IMG/VR virus record: IMGVR_UViG_3300049729_000211
Location: 1 to 64,000 of that record
Reading direction: 5' to 3' (one strand)
DNA length: 64,000 bases
Source of the DNA: a virus
Shown here piece after piece: positions 41,472 through 47,673 of the stretch (position 1 is its first letter; each line of letters begins with the position of its first letter). Below the pieces are notes generated by a model, which was not told where the DNA came from, made no database searches, and was given only the letters and a program-made list of their open reading frames with translations. A program made the position numbers and the translations under genes.

Positions 41472-41551
41472 TTGCCGTCATCCTTGAGCATCATCCAAAC
41501 GACAAAGCCGAGAAACAGAAAGACAATCAGGGTATCCAATACTTCACTCAT
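41468..41551 (-). CDS. 27-residue membrane peptide
   Basis: MSEVLDTLIVFLFLGFVVWM plus seven residues: a single transmembrane helix with a charged tail. It overlaps both neighbours (8 nt and ATGA), which supports expression as part of the cassette. Confidence 0.5.
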   Translation of the reverse strand: MSEVLDTLIVFLFLGFVVWMMLKDDGK

Positions 41552-41924
41552 GCTCAGCCTCCGGTGTCTGCGCGGGCAACGCTATAGCAGCGTCGCGTAA
41601 TTCCTTTGCTCCTCGCCATGCATCACAGCAAGCGCAATTATCTTCTGGACGGCATCCTTCCCATCCTCCCAGTTCTCCTGCTGCGTGCGCTGCTGATAAA
41701 GCCATCCTCAGCCGTTGGTTCTCAGCTTGAAGCCTTCCGTTTGCCAGTGCCGTTGCCTCGTACTCAGACTTGATGGACGCGAGTTGCGCCTCGGCCCGCG
41801 AGAGGTCATAGACCAGCATTTGTACTGTAGATGCGCCGCTACCCATTACGCCGCCTTCGCCGACAAGCGCCTGATTGTAAGTACCAACCAGGCGTTCCGC
41901 GATCTCCACGCCGTTAATTTTCAT
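41544..41924 (-). CDS. Coiled-coil cassette protein
   Basis: A 126-residue protein with a long heptad region (DLSRAEAQLASIKSEYEATA) followed by DNCACCDAW, a Cys cluster. Such architecture is common among accessory proteins of temperate phages. It overlaps its upstream neighbour by ATGA. Confidence 0.65.
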   Translation of the reverse strand: MKINGVEIAERLVGTYNQALVGEGGVMGSGASTVQMLVYDLSRAEAQLASIKSEYEATALANGRLQAENQRLRMALSAAHAAGELGGWEGCRPEDNCACCDAWRGAKELRDAAIALPAQTPEAEHE

Positions 41925-42232
41925 TTCGCCACCGACTTGTCCTTCACAACCTCATGCGCCTTGACGCAGACGATGGTAAGCGTGTCATCGTTCACCGTGC
42001 CGTAGCAACGGTACTCGTTGTTGGGATCGTCCACCGTAAAAATGTAATGTCCGTCGGAAGTCACTTTCTCAGTGGCCGTGGCGTACCTCGTGATAACCAT
42101 GGTGCCTGAATTCATATACCAAACATCCTCTGGGTATATTGCCTTCGTCTCTGGCTTGGCTACTGGCAAGGCTGGCTTGACCGTCTGCGCCGAAAGCGCT
42201 GCTGCGAATAGGAACACTGCGAGTGTCTTCAC
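41921..42232 (-). CDS. Small exported cassette protein
   Basis: A 103-residue protein read from GTG in a GTGA overlap, with AAGGAGACGA upstream. VKTLAVFLFAAALSA is a signal peptide. The rest (VWYMNSGTMVITRYATATEK, YRCYGTVNDDTLTIVCVK) is beta-rich with two Cys. Function unknown. Confidence 0.6.
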   Translation of the reverse strand: MKTLAVFLFAAALSAQTVKPALPVAKPETKAIYPEDVWYMNSGTMVITRYATATEKVTSDGHYIFTVDDPNNEYRCYGTVNDDTLTIVCVKAHEVVKDKSVAK

Positions 42233-43101
42233 TTCGTCTCCTTTGCGATCTCTTCCATAACAGTTGCTGCTAGCGTATTTGGGTCCCACGCTGCACCGTT
42301 AACCAGCTTCGCCTGCTGGAACCGCTTGGTGATGCGCTCCTGGAGGGTGGGCGGCAGTGATCCGTCCTCTACGCGTGCACGAATCTTGCTGGATGCGAAT
42401 AACGCATCGCTAACGTTCCATCCGTGCTCATCTAAGAGGTATGCCGCCGCCGCCTTCGACCACCGCGCATTGCTGTCCTGCTGAATTAGGCGGATTACTG
42501 CATCCACCGCTTGCCGATTTCGTCCTGCTTCTTCTGTCCGAAGATGGTTAGCCTGTAAGAATGCAGACATTGCCCTATCAGCCAGATCGCCGTCTACCGG
42601 AGCGGGCTGCGTTCCCCTGTGCTGGTCTTCCCAGTCGGCTTGAGCGACGGATGCAATGGAAGTAGGAGCCGCGACATCGCATTTGTCGCGTAGGTCGCGC
42701 AGTCGGGTACACGTGTCGTTCCATGTCGGACTATTACCTGCCTCGTCTATGTAGCGCCCCTGAACCCATTTGTTGAGCATATCTACTGCGTCTGCGAGAG
42801 CGTCCCAGTCAGCTTTGGTAAGCATCGCGGATGGTTGCATAGCGGGTCGCTTGGCGAGAACTTCGTCTACGCGAGAGAATACGACATCTCTGCACGGTAT
42901 GCACAGATCGTGCCAAATCTCATCCTTTTCCTGAGGTGTCAGCGGCGCAGCCGGTTCCGTGGGAGCGTACTGCACGTGTGGGGCAATAGCTGTAAGAATC
43001 TCGTCAGGGTCTAGAATTTTGACTAAGCTCTGCTTTGCCAGCGCCGCTTCGTTCCATGCCCGTTTTGCATTCTGCCTCATTGTTTCCGTCAATTCCATCA
43101 T
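42229..43101 (-). CDS. Hypothetical cassette protein
   Basis: A 290-residue protein (MMELTETMRQNAKRAWNEAA), largely helical, with CIPC near 70 and Trp-rich segments (WDALADAVDMLNKWVQGRYI). No recognised domain. GGAAGGGC lies upstream. It starts by ATGA overlap with the 27-codon ORF before it. Confidence 0.65.
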   Translation of the reverse strand: MMELTETMRQNAKRAWNEAALAKQSLVKILDPDEILTAIAPHVQYAPTEPAAPLTPQEKDEIWHDLCIPCRDVVFSRVDEVLAKRPAMQPSAMLTKADWDALADAVDMLNKWVQGRYIDEAGNSPTWNDTCTRLRDLRDKCDVAAPTSIASVAQADWEDQHRGTQPAPVDGDLADRAMSAFLQANHLRTEEAGRNRQAVDAVIRLIQQDSNARWSKAAAAYLLDEHGWNVSDALFASSKIRARVEDGSLPPTLQERITKRFQQAKLVNGAAWDPNTLAATVMEEIAKETK

Positions 43102-43181
43102 GCCCTTCCTTTCGACTCCCGGTAAATCTCTTTCTGTTTATCCAGCCACTTTTTCGATACTACTGGAGGCGCAACCTTCAT
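43098..43181 (-). CDS. Possible 27-residue peptide
   Basis: MKVAPPVVSKKWLDKQKEIY plus seven residues, basic. TAGGAATACAT precedes the ATG and the stop overlaps the next start by ATGA. Both features favour real translation despite its size. Confidence 0.45.
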   Translation of the reverse strand: MKVAPPVVSKKWLDKQKEIYRESKGRA

Positions 43182-43189
43182 ATGTATTC

Positions 43190-43498
43190 CTACCATTTTA
43201 TTTTCTCTTCCTGTTTACTCCGCAGATGTTTTCCCATGCGCGTTAGGATACCGTTGATCCTACCGACTCTGTTCTTCAGTATCTTCTTCGCTTTATATGC
43301 GGCGTACTGAGCACCACAAAGAGGGCAATCATTCATTTCGGCTTCTTCATCATCGCACTCCCCAAAGCCGTATTCCTTTCCTGCCGCCTTCCAGTTTCCG
43401 ATATGGTCATTTCCTACATTATTCTCTTCTAGCAAAGAGCATTTCAAGGCTTTTGTACGTTCGTACTCATTGAGATGATCGATCGCACGCAAGAGCAT
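43190..43498 (-). CDS. Small zinc-type cassette protein
   Basis: A 102-residue protein (MLLRAIDHLNEYERTKALKC) with DCPLCGAQYAAYKAKKILKN near the end. A single CxxC followed by a basic helix is typical of small accessory proteins of other phages. First gene of the cassette. Confidence 0.6.
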   Translation of the reverse strand: MLLRAIDHLNEYERTKALKCSLLEENNVGNDHIGNWKAAGKEYGFGECDDEEAEMNDCPLCGAQYAAYKAKKILKNRVGRINGILTRMGKHLRSKQEEKIKW

Positions 43499-43856
43499 AG
43501 AACGCCAAAGATATTGAAGGTCTTAGGAAATGCTATGTATTTTATGGTGCTCACATCACTCCTGAAGATTACGCAGTTCTCAGAGGATCGTATACTGGAC
43601 CTGTATACCCCTATTGGGAATATATCAGGAGATTGGCAATCAAAACATCTCTCTTGTTACGATCTCTCAATTTCTTTTCCGCATCACAGCATTTCCCAAT
43701 CCACAGTTTTCGCTCGGAGTCGTACTTGATGATCTTCTTGTTCGCCGATGAAAAGACGCAGCGCAGGTTGATCACCCAGGAAGACTGTATAACGCAGTGG
43801 AAAACCAACCTGCGCTATCAGGACACTAAAGTACCAACAGTGTGTGGGTTGAAGTT
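43499..43856. other. Stretch with conflicting reading frames
   Basis: Two frames compete. The plus strand is open from 43499 to 43860 in one frame (GLRKCYVFYGAHITPEDYAV...) without a good start, as if it were the end of an interrupted gene. The minus strand has VFSSANKKIIKYDSERKLWI (43611-43808), which has more natural composition but only TTG or GTG starts. GCGCAGGTTG (43761-43770) and CAACCTGCGC (43806-43815) form an inverted repeat. No gene is called. Confidence 0.4.
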
Positions 43857-44540
43857 TTAGGACTTTTTTAACCAAGATCCAGTCTCAGGATTTCTTGACC
43901 TGAGAGCCGCCGCTGCTACCATCTTCTTTGAAATTCTTTCTCTGTATTCAGGATCCTTCCATCTTTCTCTGGTACTCTTACCCACGGCCACCTTGAACTC
44001 TTGTGTATCCCAATGCATATTTTCTCTTGCATTGGGATCCTTAAAGTACTCTCTCACTCTTTCTCCCACCACCTTTCTCTTCGAAGGATCGTCTTTGTAG
44101 TATTCATCCCACATTTCTCTCATGTGCTTCTTATGCTCCGGACTTCCTATCACTAATCGGAGTTTCGCTGGCATTCCTCGTTTTACAGCTTTTCTAGACT
44201 GGAGTTTTCTACTCTCCTCCGAAAACTTGAATCCTAGCATGGAGAACGCTGTTCTACACAGATTGTAGCCGAACTCAGTCAGGTAGCATTTCGTTTTATC
44301 TATCCAGTGCTGCTCTCTTTCTACCAATTTATCCTTTTCACAGTGCTCGATGATAGAGAACACAAACTTGTCTTCTCCATACTTATCCCAGGCTCTCTGA
44401 AATTTGCTGTTAGGGTGAATGCCTCTTCTCAGATCCTCTATATGACATTTCCTCCGCCGGTCAAGTTCAGTGGATGACCCAACGTATCTCTTATTGTTCA
44501 CGATGTTTAGAAACTGATATACTCCTGATGATTCTCGCAT
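43857..44540 (-). CDS. GIY-YIG homing endonuclease
   Basis: A 227-residue endonuclease: SGVYQFLNIVNNKRYVGSST is the GIY-YIG core, with FQRAWDKYGEDKFVF, a catalytic Glu in LVEREQHWI and FGYNLCRTAFS. The rest holds NUMOD3-like repeats (FSEESRKLQSRKAV, SPEHKKHMREMW). The ATG at 44540 is preferred because the longer frame overlaps the promoter and start of the divergent gene. A TACCAA / GTAATG pair on its own strand ends 5 nt before the ATG. Confidence 0.85.
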   Translation of the reverse strand: MRESSGVYQFLNIVNNKRYVGSSTELDRRRKCHIEDLRRGIHPNSKFQRAWDKYGEDKFVFSIIEHCEKDKLVEREQHWIDKTKCYLTEFGYNLCRTAFSMLGFKFSEESRKLQSRKAVKRGMPAKLRLVIGSPEHKKHMREMWDEYYKDDPSKRKVVGERVREYFKDPNARENMHWDTQEFKVAVGKSTRERWKDPEYRERISKKMVAAAALRSRNPETGSWLKKS

Positions 44541-44548
44541 GAGCTCAT

Positions 44549-44577
44549 TACCCCAAATGTTATTTGACTTGGTAGAT
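44549..44577 (+). promoter_or_regulatory. Leaderless-type phage promoter
   Basis: TACCCC (44549-44554), 17 nt, GTAGAT (44572-44577), then 6 nt to the ATG at 44584. It overlaps the upstream region of the divergent GIY-YIG gene. Confidence 0.65.
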
Positions 44578-44583
44578 CTAAGT

Positions 44584-45606
44584 ATGGATACGAAAGTTGA
44601 ATCAATAATAAGACGTATACAGAAGCTGTTCAACATGGCGAACAATGCCGCCGGAAATGAAGAGCAGGCATCATCCGCACTTGCCAAAGCGCATGAACTC
44701 CTGATGGCTCACAATCTGAGTCTGGCTGTAGTTCAGGACACCGTCGTGAAGGGTGGAGTCCAGAACGGCACCGCCGTCACTGAGGAAGTCCGCAAGCCTG
44801 TCACCATCAAGCGCAGCGCGATGTACAAGTGGCAACGCCGGATGTGGGGCACCCTGGCTCATGTCAACCACTGTTTTCACTGGGTTCACGATGTCAAGGA
44901 TGGGAATCACAAGAGCCGTTGGGATGACGGATACAAGACCGCTCGCTGGGTGAAGCGCCACGTCATCTTGGGTCGCGAGAGCAACGTGATCGTCGTCAAC
45001 CTGATGGGCGAGTATCTCTGTGACACCATTGAACGCCTATGCCCCTATGCTCCGGTCGACCGTCTGAGCCGCGCTGCGGTCAGTTGGCGGGAAGGGGTTG
45101 CCGACCGACTCACTGAACGTCTGGTCGATCAGCAGGAGCAAGAAGAGGCAGACAATCGTCCTCCCTGCCCTGAATCTCCAGGCCTCAAGAAGAAGTGGAT
45201 GGCTCAGTATGCCACCATGGCCCTGGCTCTCAAGGATGTCCGCAAGACGGAGTACGAAGCCAACTATGATGCCGTCCGTGGCGAAGGTGCCTACAAGAAA
45301 TCTCAGGAAGCACGCAAGGTATCCGCAGTCGAAGCTGAGAGAATTCAGCAGGAGCGGATCGAGTTTCTACAGAACGAAAGTCCTTCGGATAAGAGGAAGC
45401 GCGAAGCTGAAGAAGAGCGCAGACGCATTCGTTCGAACGTGGAAGCGGAGCGCAGCTATCGCCGGCAAGAGCGTGAACGGCTGGACGATGCGGCTCGTAC
45501 CGACTGGCGCGCATATGACAAGGGCAAGAAGGTTGGTGATGGCATCAGCCTTACAACTCAGGTGGGTGGTTCAAGCTCCAAGCCCACTCCGGCACTGGAG
45601 GGATGA
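44584..45606 (+). CDS. DUF2786-type protein
   Basis: A 340-residue protein starting MDTKVESIIRRIQKLFNMAN, then EEQASSALAKAHELLMAHNL, which is the DUF2786 helical signature. A middle region with VNHCFHWVHD and RWVKRHVILGRESNVIVVNL follows, and the C-terminus is a long charged coiled coil (EAERIQQERIEFLQNE...). The ATG at 44584 is preferred to an upstream start because the promoter spacing and the family start both point to it. Function of DUF2786 is not established. Confidence 0.78.
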   Translation: MDTKVESIIRRIQKLFNMANNAAGNEEQASSALAKAHELLMAHNLSLAVVQDTVVKGGVQNGTAVTEEVRKPVTIKRSAMYKWQRRMWGTLAHVNHCFHWVHDVKDGNHKSRWDDGYKTARWVKRHVILGRESNVIVVNLMGEYLCDTIERLCPYAPVDRLSRAAVSWREGVADRLTERLVDQQEQEEADNRPPCPESPGLKKKWMAQYATMALALKDVRKTEYEANYDAVRGEGAYKKSQEARKVSAVEAERIQQERIEFLQNESPSDKRKREAEEERRRIRSNVEAERSYRRQERERLDDAARTDWRAYDKGKKVGDGISLTTQVGGSSSKPTPALEG

Positions 45607-45986
45607 TGGCTGACGATTTTGTAAACGAGCACTGCGACTTCTGTTACTCAACAAACGTGGTCCACCATTTTCCTTGTCTGGACTTTGACAGTGAATCAAA
45701 GAACTCGGGTGTGGTATTCCTTCATCCAACGGATCACCTGCCGGTCAATGTCGTCCTTGCAAGCAGTGACTACTGGGCTGCCTGCCCGGCTTGCAAGGAA
45801 CTGGTCGAGAAGGAGGATGTCCTCGGGCTGGTGAAACGAGCGATTGAGGAAGACGAAGAGGGAGAAAGGCTTTCCATCACCAGCAAGTTGAAGGTTGCCA
45901 TTCACCTGCGCCAGACCTATGAGATGTTCTTCAAGCTGCGCATCCGCGATGGGAAGAACAGGGTCGTCCCTGTCCCTGAGTCTTAA
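45603..45986 (+). CDS. Hypothetical zinc-type protein
   Basis: A 127-residue protein with EHCDFCYSTN and CPACKEL, two CxxC pairs that could form one zinc site, then a helical C-terminus. It overlaps the previous stop (ATGATGG; either ATG may be used). Confidence 0.7.
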   Translation: MMADDFVNEHCDFCYSTNVVHHFPCLDFDSESKNSGVVFLHPTDHLPVNVVLASSDYWAACPACKELVEKEDVLGLVKRAIEEDEEGERLSITSKLKVAIHLRQTYEMFFKLRIRDGKNRVVPVPES

Positions 45987-46027
45987 AGGAAAATCTCACT
46001 ACACAATCCTATCTTAGAGGATAGGTC

Positions 46028-46528
46028 ATGAAATTTGCGTCGAAACTTCTTCTTGCTACTTTCCCCACGAGGATTGACATTCCCGAAGAGCAGCGTGTGG
46101 CACTTGTAGCTCTGATGAATGCGACTTTGAAGAGCACCATTTGCGCCTCTTTGGCAGTCAAGTTTGCTCACTGGAATGTGAAGGGAGGAGGTTTTCATCC
46201 CACCCATAAACTCTTTGACGACATCTATGAGCATTTGCTTGATGCCGGCGACACAATCGCAGAGCGCATCACTGCCTTGGGTGGAGTGGCAGAGGGCCTT
46301 TACCAGATGTTGGGAGAGCAGCCTGTGTATCAGGCCATCCAGCCTGGACAAGACGTGACCTCTCACATCCAAGCCGTGGCTGACACTCTTGGAAATGTGA
46401 TCAATCAGTATCGGAAAGCCTCTGAGCTATCCGGAAACATGGATCTGAACACCCAGGATGTGTACATTTCCCTGGGTCGTGACATCGAAAAAGATTTGTA
46501 TTTCATCGAAGCGACAGAGAATGGTTAG
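46028..46528 (+). CDS. Dps/ferritin-like protein
   Basis: A 166-residue protein of the Dps family. The ferroxidase residues H48, H60, D64, D75 and E79 sit in AHWNVKGGGFHPTHKLFDDI and DAGDTIAERI, with the spacing of E. coli Dps (H51, H63, D67, D78, E82). Dps oligomers bind iron and protect DNA. The N-terminal MKFASKLLLATF is a leader that resembles the start of the 36928-38409 protein (MISKLLLAA). Its ATG follows a TTAGAGG sequence, a possible variant promoter. Confidence 0.85.
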   Translation: MKFASKLLLATFPTRIDIPEEQRVALVALMNATLKSTICASLAVKFAHWNVKGGGFHPTHKLFDDIYEHLLDAGDTIAERITALGGVAEGLYQMLGEQPVYQAIQPGQDVTSHIQAVADTLGNVINQYRKASELSGNMDLNTQDVYISLGRDIEKDLYFIEATENG

Positions 46529-46554
46529 CCGATCCTGGCTCTCTGATGGTAGAG
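46526..46554 (+). promoter_or_regulatory. Leaderless-type phage promoter
   Basis: TAGCCG (46526-46531), 17 nt, GTAGAG (46549-46554), then 6 nt to the ATG at 46561. The first box overlaps the Dps stop codon. Confidence 0.75.
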
Positions 46555-46560
46555 AGTATC

Positions 46561-46839
46561 ATGGCTCAGTGCATTATTTGCGGTGCTAAACGGTCAATCG
46601 GTCGCGGTATCTGTATGAATCAGTGCTTCTGGATCCTCCCCGGATGGGTGGGATTCAATGTCAGCACAAGCGAATACAAGATCGTCGATCACCGGGCCAC
46701 AGGTCTGTCCAGCCTCTACAGCTTCAATCGCAAGACCGGAAAGGTCACTCCTCCCACGTTTCCGAAACTGGTGGAGTGCGCTCAGGCTTTGGGCTGGCCA
46801 GGCAGTACCTCTTCGCCAAGCCAGCCAACTTTCTGCTAG
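46561..46839 (+). CDS. Small hypothetical protein
   Basis: A 92-residue protein (MAQCIICGAKRSIGRGICMN) with a CIIC...C...C pattern at the N-terminus that could bind zinc. The leaderless promoter selects the ATG at 46561 over an upstream start. Confidence 0.65.
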   Translation: MAQCIICGAKRSIGRGICMNQCFWILPGWVGFNVSTSEYKIVDHRATGLSSLYSFNRKTGKVTPPTFPKLVECAQALGWPGSTSSPSQPTFC

Positions 46840-46955
46840 TAGTCGTTGTCGTCATCCCACCACATCACATCCGACGAATTCTTGCTGGAGTACCTGACCA
46901 GCCAGATAAATCCAACTAGCAGTGCTCCTGCAACGATCAAGCCTACAACCTTCAT
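46836..46955 (-). CDS. Small single-span membrane protein
   Basis: A 39-residue protein: MKVVGLIVAGALLVGFIWLV is a transmembrane helix, followed by a short tail ending in Asp/Trp/Tyr residues. AAGGGAATGTA precedes the ATG, which overlaps the GIY-YIG stop (TAATG). Confidence 0.6.
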   Translation of the reverse strand: MKVVGLIVAGALLVGFIWLVRYSSKNSSDVMWWDDDNDY

Positions 46956-47629
46956 TACATTCCCTTCTGTGAATTGTACCGTCTCAAGTTGATCTTATTT
47001 TGAGTTTTCTTCAGACAACCGCAACTCCGAGTGTGACCACTACGCAGATTGCTCCCATAAGCAGGAAATAATTTTCCACAACGACAGCGACATAGCCATC
47101 TTGCGTCACCTTCGGAATTATTCTCCAATCGTTCTAGTACATTAATACCACCAAAATCCACTCCTGACAAGTCTTTGAATGGTGCTCCTGGCCAAATTCC
47201 TATATTTTCTTGAGTTTGTTTCCTGACGCGAATACTTTCTAGAGTCGCCTCAGTAGAAGGCTTGTATCCCTTCTCTCGGAAATTTCTACTCATGAACTGT
47301 TTCCACTCAGGAGTATGTGGTCCTGTAAATCCTTCCCCACCTTTGCAGATGTTGTATCCAATCTCATGATCACGAGTTGAGAAGATCTCAATCAGCGTCT
47401 GTTCCCAGACACAAAGAGCCTCGTTGCTAGTGCAATCATTGATAAGCGGAAAGATTTGAAAGTGTTCCTGACCATGCTTGCGAATAGCAGCATACAGGTG
47501 AGAGCGCAGCGAAAGATAGTTCTTTGCGTCGTAGAATTTCTGCTTCAAATATCGAGAAAGACAAGACCCGGTAGTCTTTCCAATATAGCATTTTCCATCA
47601 ACATCATTGACTATCAGGTAAACAAACAT
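46955..47629 (-). CDS. GIY-YIG homing endonuclease with zinc domain
   Basis: A 224-residue endonuclease: MFVYLIVNDVDGKCYIGKTT core, LYAAIRKHGQEHF, a catalytic Glu in CVWEQTLIE, GYNICKGGEG. The C-terminus (CRCRCGKLFPAYGSNLRSGH..CGC) is the same zinc block as in the HNH protein at 28.9 kb. The ATG at 47629 follows GGAGGTCAGAA; the longer frame overlaps the portal gene. It sits just downstream of the portal gene. Confidence 0.85.
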   Translation of the reverse strand: MFVYLIVNDVDGKCYIGKTTGSCLSRYLKQKFYDAKNYLSLRSHLYAAIRKHGQEHFQIFPLINDCTSNEALCVWEQTLIEIFSTRDHEIGYNICKGGEGFTGPHTPEWKQFMSRNFREKGYKPSTEATLESIRVRKQTQENIGIWPGAPFKDLSGVDFGGINVLERLENNSEGDARWLCRCRCGKLFPAYGSNLRSGHTRSCGCLKKTQNKINLRRYNSQKGM

Positions 47630-47673
47630 TTCTGACCTCCTAGTCTGATTCAGGAAGTCAGAAACGTAAGTTG

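Noticed and set aside
43611-43808. A minus-strand gene with the sequence VFSSANKKIIKYDSERKLWI
   Set aside because: Composition is plausible, but it has only TTG or GTG starts, no ribosome site and a competing plus-strand frame, so it is left as an unresolved stretch.
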